From assembly GCA_021014325.1 (NCBI GenBank), contig CM037472.1, positions 21,127,063 through 21,191,062 of the forward strand: a stretch of DNA of 64,000 nucleotides, written 5' to 3'. The position numbers and the translations under genes were made by a program. Below the pieces are notes generated by a model. That model ran no database searches. It saw nothing but the letters and a program-made list of their open reading frames with translations, and was not told where the DNA came from. Source of the DNA: Plazaster borealis. Taxonomy: Eukaryota > Echinodermata > Asteroidea > Forcipulatida > Labidiasteridae. This document shows, piece by piece, positions 11,020-23,700 of the stretch (its first letter is position 1; every line of letters begins with the position of its first letter).

Positions 11020-11142
11020 GAAGAGTATGACATTCAGCTGGAGGTCTTGGTGACCAAGATAAAAGCAGCTCAGGACAAGATGGCGTCCCCCATTGAGCCA
11101 ACTACAGTTGATGAGATAAAACGACAGCTAGCTGAACATGAT
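11020..11142 (+). CDS. Exon 15: short rod exon before the giant exon
   Basis: The acceptor is tttgttag and the donor is gat/gtgagt; 123 bases, 41 residues, phase 0 at both ends. The sequence EEYDIQLEVLVTKIKAAQDK is a helix. The rod continues as coiled coil into the first 35 or so residues of exon 16 (ALAAEIQTYEEEILQLND) before the repeat domain begins. Confidence 0.82.
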
Positions 11143-11204
11143 GTGAGTGACTTTAAACATTTTGCATTTTAAAATAATTTAATTCTGTTTCTCAAACTTC
11201 GTGG

Positions 11205-11630
11205 CGTGGTGTGTCATGGCCGAGTGGATAAGAACACTGGACTCAAGCTCTGATTTTTCTGATCAGCAGAGTGTGGGTTCGAGTCCGGGTCGTGACACTT
11301 GTGTCCTGAAGCAAGACAGTTAACCATTATTGCTGCATCCTTCGGATGGGACGTAAAGCTGTAGGTCCCCTGTGTTGCATAATGCACAAAAATGAACCCA
11401 ATGCACTTATTGTACAGAGAAGGGTTCGCCCCGGTGTTCCTTGTTTGATCGACAGCATATTGCGCCACAGCATCTTGTGAACCATTACATGGTGCTTTGT
11501 AAAGGAATAGGTCTCATACTACAAAACTTAGCTCCGCATACCTTGCAGGAAAAAATACTGAGCGCTTTGATACGCCCCTAGGGGTGTGATAAAGCGCTAT
11601 ATAAGAACCCAGTATTATTATTTTTAAACG
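11205..11630 (+). mobile_element. tRNA-Leu-derived SINE
   Basis: Head gtcatggccgagtggataag, anticodon-loop-like actcaag, a variable arm and box B gggttcgagtcc match a class II (Leu-type) tRNA. A conserved-looking body follows (gcatccttcggatgggacgt) and it ends gcgctatataag plus ATT repeats. The extra body shows it is a SINE. It fills most of the intron before the giant exon. Confidence 0.78.
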
Positions 11631-11797
11631 TCAATGATTTTTATATTAACAATTTAAAGTTGTTGCTAAGACATTTTTTAGAAAGAGTTATTTATGGCTG
11701 TAGTATTTGCACAATAATTTGTACTTCTGCAAAATGTTCAATTTATGGAATAATTTACATTCGTGTTTAAATGTCAATTCATACATTTCCTTTGTAG

Positions 11798-14700
11798 GCT
11801 CTGGCAGCTGAAATCCAGACATACGAAGAGGAAATACTTCAACTGAATGACAAAACAGACAACCTGAGAGAGCAAGCTGGAGCAAGGATAGCTGCAAGAC
11901 GTGCATCCTATGCCAAGATCAACCCGCCCCTTCAGCTGATTACAAGACCACAGGTCGGTGTCCAGGCTCAGCTGATCAGGAGAGGCAGTCCAACGATGAT
12001 TCCTGGATTGTATCAGACTACTCAAGATGTATCTCCTTTGAGTGATCTTGATGGGGTATCACCTGAGAGTGCCAAGGTAGAGGCTTTTGGAAAGGACGAG
12101 ATTGATCTGTCTGATTCAGAAGGACAGCCACCTGAAACAGTAAAAGCTTCAGTCAGAAGCCCACAGAAGTCTGCTCTAAGCTTCAAGCCTCATCAACAAG
12201 AACCTGTGACTCCTCTAGAAGATGAGATAAAACCACATGTGGTTACAGACAAGGGGTTGGCTTACATCCTAAGACCCCTCCAGAGCAATGAACAAAGCAT
12301 TGGGTCAAGTCCTTTGTCTGGGTTGACTGGCATCACTCCTGGTGGTGGTGTGGGAGAACCTCTCATATCTCCTGACCTTGTGGTTGTGCAAGAAGTACAT
12401 CCCCAGAAGCTACCAGCTGTTATTGGAGTAACTACTGTGAAAGATACAGACAGGCCTCTCATCATTCAGGACCCTAGAACTGGAGAGCTCATGGTTGCAG
12501 AACCTGCTAGTGATCCACTAGAGCTTCAGGGTCAGCTTACAGCCTATGTTCCTCAATCAGGGAAAGCACTAATTCTAAGTCCGAACAAGGACAAGGCACT
12601 AGAAGCTTTTCCTGCTAAAGAAAGCCAAGAGAAATTCTTAAAGCCTAGTGTCACTGAGACGGCTGTACAGAAGGAGTATAAACTCCCTCAAGAAGCTGAC
12701 CCTGCTCATCGTCAAAAAGAAGAAGAACCAACACTTCAGAAGCAAGTTGTGACAGATAAGGGATTGGCATTTATCTTAAGACCACTTGAAGACACAGATT
12801 ATACTGCTGGAGCTTTAAGTCCCTTATCTGGGGTGGTTGGCACTGCACCAGGTGGAGGATTTGATCCAGCAGTAGTGGACTATGTAGTGCTGAATGAAGC
12901 TCAACCAGACAGCATGCCTGTGATTTTGGGATCCAACATGGTACCTGTTGCTGAGAAACCATTTGTGATTCAGGACCCACTGACAGGTCAGCTCATGATT
13001 GCAGAACCGGCGTCTGAAGTCAACGAGCTCCACAATCAGCCAACTGCATACATACCTGCTTCAGGAAGAGCAGTTGTACTTGATCCAGGTAGACATAAGG
13101 CAGTTCAAGCTATGCCTGTTGGTGATATCCCACGAGTGTCTGAGCAGGTGACTGCTGTGAAAATTACCCTCGATCAACAGCCTTGGAAAACAAATTTGAC
13201 GTATCTCTTGTCTGAGGATCAGGAACTCACTGACATATTGTCAAAGCCAGGAAGTCAGCTAGACACACCAGAGCAGCCTATGGTAACACAGCTTGTAACC
13301 TCCAAAGGTCCAGCTTACGTCCTCAAACCAAGTGAAGATGTTGGGGTCCCAAGCCCATTATCAGGTCAAGATGGTTCTGCTCCAGATGGAGGTGGAATAA
13401 CTACATACCCTCAATATGTCATTTCAGACGAGGCTTCCCCACAGAGTGTACCCACAATTATCAACACTGTGACAGTTCCATACTCTGAACCTTTAAAGAT
13501 TCAGGACCCAAAGACGGGTAAAGTCATGATGGCATACCCAGCTGAAAGGCCTGAACAATTGAACTCGGAAGTCACTGCATTTTGCAAACCAAATGAAATG
13601 TCACCGATGATGATTCACTATCCTAAGACAAACAGAGTTGAGGTAGCACAACCAGTTGAAGCCCCTCTCGGGTTGGATGAGCCTATTGAACAACTTGTAA
13701 CTGAAGAGGGTCCAGCTTACATTCTGAAACCAATTACAGATCTTTCTCAGCCCATGAAAGCAACTGAGAATGGGATAGAACAGCCAGAACCAATAATTGT
13801 TGAGGAAGCAAGACTGGATCACATACCAGCTGTGGTTGCATCAAGACCTGCTTCACAAACTCCATCAGTATCACTGAGAGTAAGAGATCCTACAACTGGA
13901 AAGGTCATGCAAGCTATCCCGGCTTCTAAACCAGAAGACCTTCAAAGAGAAGTGTCGGTTTATATTAATGATGCACAGCCTGACAAAGTGAAAATCCATT
14001 ATCCAGTAGCTAGCCAAGTCCATCCTCCCAAAACAATACAATATGCACAAGAAATGGATATTGAGCCTACTATCGATACAGTTGTTGAGAAAACATGGTC
14101 TGTACAACTTCCCACAACATCTCCAAGAGAAGTGTCTTTGTTCCTTGAAAGCAAACAAAGTCAACCAGAAGTAAGAGTGAGTCAGTTAGTAACTGCAGAG
14201 GGGCCAGCATATATCCTAAGACCAATAGAAGATGTTGTAGGTATCGACTCTGCAGGTCCTCTAGAGACAGGAGAAGTGATTACTCCAAGTTCAAGACACC
14301 TTATCCCATCCCATGTGGATGAATTGAAAGAAGTACCTGCAGTAATCGCATCCATGCCAAACTTGCAATCTTCCAAGGAGCCATTAAACATCAAAGACCC
14401 TTTAACTGGATGCATTATGGTTGCACTGCCTTGTGGCGACCCAAGACAGCTTCAAACAGAAGTTACAGCATACATTAAAGACCCAGATCAAGGAATTTTG
14501 AAGATCCATTATCCAGGCAGAGTGGAAGTACCTCTAGAAGAGTCTTCAGATCCTGAAAAAACACCATCATTTTCAAGACCTCATTTGCAGTATCCTACAA
14601 AGCAACTTGTTACAAATCAGGGCCCAGCATATGTACTTAGACCTGTCAAGAAGTCATTGGGGGCTGCGACTGCAAGCCCCCTCGATGGTGCACAAGGTAT

Positions 14701-17700
14701 TGCCCCTGATGGTGGTGACTACGTCATAACAGGAGAGGCTGCCAATGCAAACCTGCCAGTTGCAATAAATTTCAGACCTGTTTCTAAAACACAGTTGAAG
14801 CCTTTGATTAGAGATCCACAAACTGGGGAGATTCTTGAAGCTCTTCCAGCCGATAATCCCCAACAGCTCAAAACAGATGTTACTGCCATCATCAGTGATT
14901 CTACAAACCAACCAGTACAGATTTTCCAACCAAGTACAGGTAAAGCCTTTATAGCTCAACCCGTCAAAGATTTACAAGATGGGGATTCTTCACAAATCAA
15001 TGAAGAAAGAGAAGTAAAAGAACCTCAACAGCAATTAGTGACTCAAGTTGGACCTGCCTATGTGCTAAAACCACTTGAAACATTAAGGCCAGATGTTCAA
15101 CACATGCATGAGACTCCTGTCATTCCTTCCGATGATTCTGAACTGGCTGAGCTTCCCCTTGTAGTTTCTTCTTGCCCGGTCTCAGAGGTGCCATTAATGG
15201 CCATCACAATCAAAGACCCTATCACAGGGGATGTCCTGGTGGCACTGCCTTGTACGGAGCCATCACAGTTCCTCACACAGACAATGCTGTTTATTGATCC
15301 AAAAGACGGTGAAGTGAAAATCCATCATCCCCAAAGCATCAAGCCAACATCAGAGGAAATAACTGCCTATCTTGAAAAACAACCATTGCATCTCAAGAAG
15401 GCCCCAGCTGGAAAAATGGACACTCCTGGAGAACAATTGGTTACAGAACAGGGTCCAGCGTATGTACTAAGACCAATTTACTCAGTACAGCCAGTTGCAA
15501 AACTCCTTCAAATTACTCCATTTTCTCCTTCAGAAAAACTAGACAATAATCCTCTTGTAGTTTCCACAAGATCAGTCAGTGAGGCTCCTTCAGCAGCCAT
15601 CACAGTAAAAGACCCGGTCACTGGGGATGTTATGGTAGCGGTGCCTTGTGTGAATCCAACAGAGCTACTTACAGAAACAACAGTAGTTATTGATCAAGAA
15701 GGCAACATGAAGATTCACTATCCACATGCAGGCAAGCCAACACCAGAGGAAATAACTACCTATCTTGAGAAGCAACCATTGCATCTCAAGAAGGCTGCAG
15801 TTGAGAAAATGGACATTCCTAGAGAACAATTGGTTACAGAAGAGGGTCCAGCATATGTTCTTCGACTAATTGACACAGTCCAGCAAGGTGATAAACTCAA
15901 GCAGAAGACTCCATTTTCTCCATCAGAACAATTGGCCAACCTTCCTCTTGTAGTTTCCACAAGACCAGTCAGTGAGGCTCCTTCAGCAGCCATCACAGTC
16001 AAAGATCCAGTCACTGGGGATGTTATGGTAGCAGTGCCTTGTGGGAATCCAACAGAGTTACTGACGGAAACAACAGTAGTTATTGATCAAGAAGGCAACA
16101 TGAAGATTCACTATCCACAAGCAGGCAAGCCAACGCCAGAGGAAATAACTGCATATCTTGAAAAACAACCATTGCATCTCAAGAAGGCCCCAGTTGAGAA
16201 GATGGACATTCCTGGAGAACAATTGGTTACAGAACAAGGACCAGCATATGTTCTTCGACCAATTGAAACAGTCCAGCAAGGTGATAAACTCAGGCAGAAG
16301 ACTCCATTTTCTCCATCAGAACAATTGACCAACCTTCCTCTTGTAGTTTCCACAAGACCAGTCAGTGAGGCTCCTTCCGCAGACATTACAGTCAAACATC
16401 CAGTCACTGGGAATGTTATGGTAGCAGTGCCTTGTGGGAATCCAACAGAGTTACTGACGGAAACAACAGTAGTTATTGATCAAGAAGGCAACATGAAGAT
16501 TCATTATCCACAAGTAGGCAAGCCAACGCCAGAGGAAATAACTGCATATCTTGAAAAACAACCCTTGCATCTCAAGAAGGCCCAAGTTGAGAAGATGGAC
16601 ATTCCTGGAGAACAATTGGTTACAGTAGAGGGTCCAGCATATGTTCTTCGATCAATTGACACAGTCCAGCAAGGTGATAAACTCATGCAGAAGACTCCAT
16701 TTTCTCCATCAGAAAAATTGGACAACCTTCCTCTTGTAGTTTCCACAAGACCAGTCAGTGAGGCTCCTTCCGCAGACATTACAGTCAAAGATCCAGTCAC
16801 TGGTGATGTAATGGTAGCAGTGCCTTGTTGGAACTCAACAGAATTACTGACAGAAACAACAGTAGTTATTGATCAAGAAGGCAACATGAAGATTCACTAT
16901 CTGCAAGCAGGCAAGCCAACGCCAGAGGAAATAACTGCATATCTTGAAAAACAACCATTGCTTCTTAAGAAGGCCCCAGTTGAGAAGATGGACATTCCTG
17001 GAGAACAGTTGGTTACAGAAGAGGGTCCAGCATATGTTCTTCGACCAATTGACACAGTCCAGCAAGGTGATAAACTCATGCAGAAGACTCCATTTTCTCC
17101 ATCAGAAAAATTGGACAACCTTCCTCTTGTAGTTTCCACAAGACCAGTCAGTGAGGCTCCTTCAGCAGCCATTACAGTCAAAGATCCAGTCACTGGGGAT
17201 GTTATGGTAGCAGTGCCTTGTGCGAATCCAACAGAGTTACTGACGGAAACAACAGTAGTTATTGATCAAGAAGGCAACATGAAGATTCATTATCCACAAG
17301 TAGGCAAGCCAACACCAGAGGAAATAACTACTTATCTTGAAAAACAACCATTGCATCTCAAGAAGGACCCAGTTGAGAAGATGGACACTCCTGGAGAACA
17401 ATTAGTTACAGAAGAGGGTCCAGCATATGTTCTTAGACCAATTGACACAGTCCAGCAAGGTGATAAACTCAGGCAGAAGACTCCATTTTCTCCATCAGAA
17501 CAATTGGACAACCTTCCTCTTGTAGTTTCCACAAGACCAGTCAGTGAGGCTCCTTCAGCAGCCATTACAGTCAAAGATCCAGTCACTGGGGATGTTATGG
17601 TAGCAGTGCCTTGTGGGAATCCAACAGAGTTACTGGCGGAAACAACAGTAGTTATTGATCAAGAAGGCAACATGAAGATTCACTATCCGCAAGCAGGCAA

Positions 17701-20700
17701 GCCAACACCAGAGGAAATAACTGCATATCTTGAAAAACAACCATTGCATCTCAAGAAGGCCCCAGTTGAGAAGATGGACATTCCTGGAGAACAATTGGTT
17801 ACAGAACAGGGTCCAGCATATGTTCTTCGACCAATTGACACAGTCCAGCAAGGTGATAAACTCAAGCAGAAGGCTCCATTTTCTCCATCAGAACAATTGG
17901 ACAACCTTCCTCTTGTAGTTTCCACAAGACCAGTCAGTGAGGCTCCTTTAGCAGCCATCACAGTCAAAGATCCAGTCAATGGGGATGTTATGGTAGCAGT
18001 GCCTTGTGGGAATCCAACAGAGTTACTGACGGAAACAACAGTAGTTATTGATCAAGAAGGAAACATGAAGATTCACTATCCGCAAGCAGGCAAGCCAACA
18101 CCAGAGGAAATAACTGCATATCTTGAAAAACAACCATTGCATCTCAAGAAGGCCCCAGTTGAGAAGATGGACATTCCTGGAGAACAATTGGTTACAGAAC
18201 AGGGACCAGCATATGTTCTTCGACTAATTGACACAGTCCAGCAAGGTGATAAACTCAGGCAGAAGACTCCATTTTCTCCTTCAGAAAAATTGGCCAACCT
18301 TCCTCTTGTAGTTTCCACAAGACCAGTCAGTGAGGCTCCTTCAGCAGCCATTACAGTCAAAGATCCAGTCACTGGGGATGTTATGGTAGCAGTGCCTTGT
18401 GGGAATCCAACAGAGTTACTGGCGGAAACAACAGTAGTTATTGATCAAGAAGGCAACATGAAGATTCATTATCCACAAGTAGGCAAGCCAACACCAGAGG
18501 AAATAACTACCTATCTTGAAAAACAACCATTGCATTTCAATAAGGCTGCAGTTAAGAAAATGGACACCCCTGGAGAACAATTAGTTACTGAAGAGGGTCC
18601 AGCATATGTTCTTCGACCAATTGACACAGTCCAGCGAGGTGATATACTCAGGCAGAAGACTCCATTTTCTCCATCAGAACAATTGGACAACCCTCCTCTT
18701 GTTGTTTCCACAAGACCAGTCAGTGAGGCTCCTTCAGCAGCCATCACAGTCAAAGATCCACTCACTGGGGATGTTATGGTAGCAGTGCCTTGTATGACTC
18801 CAACAGAATTACTGACAGAAACAACAGTTGTTATTTATCAAGAAGGCAACATGAAGATTCATTATCCACAAGTAGGCAAGCCAACACCAGAGGAAATAAC
18901 TACCTATCTTGAAAAACAACCATTGCATCTTAAGAAGGCTGCAGTTGAGAAAATGGACACCCCTGGAGAACAATTGGTTACAGAAGAGGGTCCAGCATAT
19001 GTTCTTCGACCAATTGACACAGTCCAGCGAGGTGATTTACTCGTGCAGAAGACTCCATTTTTTCCAACAGAAAAATTGGACAACCTTCCTCCTGTTGTTT
19101 CCACAAGACCAGTCAGTGAGGCTCCTTTAGCAGCCATCACAATAAAAGACCCGGTAACTGGGGATGTTTTGGTAGCAGTGCCTTGTGTGAATCCAACAGA
19201 GCTACTGACAGAAACAACAGTAGTTTTTGACAAAGAAGACAACATGAAGATTCACTATCCACAAGTAGGCAAGCCAACACCAGAGGAGATAACTACCTAT
19301 CTTGAAAAACAACCTTTGCATCTCAAGAAGGCCCCAGTTGAGACGATGAAAACTCCTCATGAGCAATTGGTAACAGAACAGGGACCAGCATATGTTCTTT
19401 GGCCCATTGAGATGTTAAGACCAGATGTCAAACACATACAGGAAACCCCATTCACTCCTTCTAGCGAGTTGGAAGAGGTTCCTGTTGTAGTTTCCTCAAG
19501 AACAGTTTCAGAAGTGCCTGGTGAAACCATCACAATCAAAGATCCAGACACTGGTCGGATCTTGATAGCCATGCCATGTGTGGACCCATTAGATTTATTG
19601 TCAAAAACAACAATGTTTATTGATCCAGCAGACAATACAATGAAGATCCATCGTCCTGCAGAAATTAAACCTACACAGGAGGAAATGTCTGCATTTAATC
19701 CTGACCAACCATTGCAGCAGAGGAAAAGGCAACCTCAGCAACTTGTCACTGATGAAGGACAAGCGTTTGTTCTCAGGCCTGTTAGAGGGAATAAAAAGTC
19801 AGCCCCAAAAGGCAAAGTCCTGACTGGAACTGAGATAAAGGAGATACCTACAGTCAAAGCATCTAAACCAATATCAGCTAAAAAGCCTATCAAAATCAAA
19901 GACCCAAAATCAGGACGTATTATGGAGGCCATCCCAGCAGTTGATCCCCAGGAACTTCAAACCAACGTGGTAGCTTTTGTAAAAGACATTGATAAGAACA
20001 CAGCTAAGATCCATTATCCACAAACTGCAAGAGGTACGAAGAGATCATGGACCCCAAGTAGTGATTCTTCACAACCTCATCATGACCCTGTTGATCAAGG
20101 CTTCTTGCATAAGCCTCTTAAGGAGGATGCAACTGCATCCAAGTTCAGCAAAAAAGCACAAGGATTCAAGTTTTCTCCTAAAAAGCAAGGAGTTGAACCA
20201 TTACATACCGGAGAAGTTGATGGTCAAACTTTGAGACAACCATCAAAACCTGACCATGCTGCCAATGCCGACCACCATGTCTCCCCACAAGATGAAATGA
20301 TTGTAGATCCTAGCCCTATCACACACCAGCTTGTTACAGATAAAGGTCCTGCCTACACTCTTAAACCTCTGGATGAGTCAAGTACCAATCACTTTGGCAG
20401 TCCACTTGAAGGTAAACAAGGATCAACACCTGGTGGTGCAGTTAGTGGGGCCAACTACCTTATGGTGCAGGAGATGCCATATGAACACCTCCCAAGGGTG
20501 GTAGGAACCAGACATGTGACTGAAGGACAGTTTTTAACAGTGCAAGACCCTAAAACTGGGAAAATGATGGCTGCAGTGCCTGCCCAGTCCTTGAATGATC
20601 TCAAGCAGTCAGTCAGTGCATATGTGCCAGATGGTAACAAAGATCAAGCCATGGAGATTTTTGATCCTGCAAGTAGGCAAGTAGCTGTAGCTTTACCGAC

Positions 20701-23700
20701 AGAGATTGCTGAGGAGTTGCTAGATGGTGTGGATGGCGAATCTACAGACCTTCCAGCAACATCTAGAGATCCGTCCTTGCCCTCAACATCCCAAGATTCT
20801 GATGTTCCAATGACATCTTTATCATCCAATCAATCAAAACCTCGAGCCACAGCTTCAGTATTTAAGCCTCTTGTTTCAGAAATGGAAACAAGTGAGCCAC
20901 TTGATGATTCTTCATTTACAGTCAGTGGTGAACCTGTTCAAACATCAACTCCATTTCTGTCAAGGGCGCACTTTGAGAAGAAACCTTTGAGTCAAATATC
21001 AACTTTTGAATTCAAACCGAACCAGAAACCCTGGAATGAAGACACAAATACTGAGGAAGAGACTGAAGGCATTCCTGAAAATATCTGTCAACTGGTGACA
21101 GATCAAGGACCAGTTTATGTTTTGAAACCACTTGATGGAGGGGTGAGTAGTCCTCTGAAAGGTCAACAAGGTAGCGCGCCACATGGTGGAGTGGGTCCTC
21201 CATCTGCTGATTTTGTTGTATCACAAGAGGTACTACCACAACAGCATCCTGTTGTTACCGGAGCTAGAGAAGTTCCAGAGACTTTGTCACTTATTGTGAG
21301 CGATCCAAACACGGGCAAAACTTTAGTTGCTAGACCAGCGGAGAACCTGAAGGACCTTGATGATCAACTGACAGCATGCATTCCTGACAATGCCAACCAG
21401 CCGGTGAGAGTTCATGATCCAAAGAAACATGAAGACCAAATTGCCATTCCAACAGAAAGTGTTCCTGGTCATGAATTATCATCGGTTCAGAGACCACCGG
21501 AAACATTTGTGGCTCAGGGGCTTCAACAACATCCAGCACAAGTTAGGGAAATAAAAATGGAAGATGCCCCTGATAAGGAAGACTCCAATAGGGATTGTTT
21601 CCAACTCCTAGCCAAAGAAGGACCAATCTACATGTTGGAACCCATGGACATAAATGCATTAACTGGAGAAGAAAATATGCCAGTTGATGATGAAGGTAGG
21701 CCATTGGCAGGTTTTGAAATATCTCCTGATGATTCTCAACTTGATCATCAGCCAGAAGTCACTGGTGCTAAACATTTACCCCAATCCAAAACTCTGATCA
21801 TCAAAGATCCTCAGACTGGTCAGACTTACATTGCAAGACCAGCACAGAGCCTGGATGATATTGGTGAGGAGATAACAGCTTGTATTCCAGACTATGCAGA
21901 AGGCACTGTTGCTGTTCATTATCCTCATAGACCTCAACTTCATGATGCCATTCCATCTGATGGTGAAGTTCCAGTTGAGGAAGCTGTAGTACCTAGTAGA
22001 GTTGATGGAGTAGAAAAACCTCAAACCCAACTGCCAAAGGCTCACAAACTTCCATCTGCAGTAAATGGGGAAGAGCAACATATGGATGAATCAGATTTCA
22101 GTGTACCTCCTGACAAGGAAGTCAACCAGTTACTTACTGACCAAGGACCTGCCTACATATTGGAACCATTTGATGGAGAAGTTAGCAGCCCATTGTCTGG
22201 TCTATATGGCAGTGCCCCTGAGGGAGGTGAAGGGACTCCCTCAGTAGATTATGTAATCTCAGCAGAGACCCAATCACAGAATGTACTTCCACAGATAACA
22301 GGTGCTAGGAGAGTTCTTCTTTCTCAACCTTTGGTGATTCAGGATCCAGACACTGGGAAGACTCTGATAACCAGGCCAGCACAAAGTCTGAAGGAGCTTG
22401 AGGATGAGGTGTCTGCTTTCATTTCTGACATCACTCAACCAATCAGGATCCATAATCCTCACTTCAACGAAGACAGAATAGCAGTTCCTACTGAATATCC
22501 GCCAGTAGATGAAGTTGCATCAGCAGAGAGAGTGCACCCAGTCCACAAACCATTCAGACTCATAGATGATGAAGTTCCAGTGGCACAACCCACTTCAGAA
22601 GAAGTGATGCAACTTCTATGTGATCAGGGACCAGTGTATGTGTTAACGCCATTACACATGGGAACAAGTGTTCCAACAAAGGGTGGAGCTGGAGTTGCCC
22701 TTACTGGTGCAGAAAGCTCTCTCGCACCAGCTGCTGATATATCAGCTGCTGATATATCAGCAGCTATGCAACGGATGCAAGAGCCCATTGTGACCGGTGC
22801 TCGCACTATTCCTCAGTCAAAACCGCTTATTGTTCAGGATAAAGGAACACATGGATCCTTTGTAGCGAGGCCAGCTCAAAACTTGAAAGAACTCTCTGAG
22901 GAAATGACAGCATGCCTACCTGATGAAACCAACAACTTTATCCGAATCCACGATCCCCACACAAAGCAAGATCCATCTGAAAGGGCTGAAGAAGCTGCAC
23001 AATCACAAAAACCCAGTAAGAAGAAGAAACCCAAAAAGCGAAAGAAGAAGGAAACAGCGATGGATGACAAAAGGGAAACAAAAGACATACCTGATGGAGG
23101 AGTTCCAAGTAAAGATGTAAAGCAGTTGGTCACTGACCAAGGTCCAGTTTATGTTTTAACACCAATGGATAGAAACTTGAGTTCTCCACTGAAGAGTCAA
23201 GAAGAAAGTGCCCCAAATGGAGGAGCAAGACCGCCATCTGCTGATTTTGTGATATCATCAAAAACACAACCGCAGCAAGAACAACCTGTAGTAACTGGTG
23301 CCAGGAATGTTCCAAAATCAAAGCAACTTGTTGTTCAAGATCCAGGAACTGGGGAGCTACTTATCGCACAGCCAGCTCAGAGTTTGAATGACTTAACTGA
23401 CAAAATCACTGTTTGTATTCCAGATTATACTGATCGACCGATAATTCTTAACAATCCTAAAACAAAACAAGGCCAAGTAGCCATTCCATCTGAAAAGGCT
23501 GGCATTGATAGACCTGGACAAGTCAGTTTAGAATATGACGCAGTGAAACCTACATCTCAAGGAGCACAGCCTATGAAGAAACATCCAGTGACAGAAAGTT
23601 TTGCAGCAGTAGCTTCTCCTAGTGCTCCCACCCCAGAAATTGAACAACTGCTTACAGATCAAGGACCTGTCTATGTTTTGACACCAGAAGATGAAGATAC

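Noticed and set aside
11214..11300. A functional tRNA-Leu gene
   Set aside because: The head resembles class II tRNA but continues into a SINE body and an ATT tail, and the anticodon stem-loop and variable arm are irregular.
15760..19245. Repeated minus-strand open frames of 73-98 codons every 393 bases in the central array
   Set aside because: They are antisense shadows of the 131-codon coding unit, and repeat only because the sense strand repeats. There is no separate support such as start context or splice sites.
22725..22770. A microsatellite or frameshift in unit 24 (gctgctgatatatcagctgctg)
   Set aside because: It is a short in-frame tandem duplication encoding AADIS twice, and the frame is intact on both sides.
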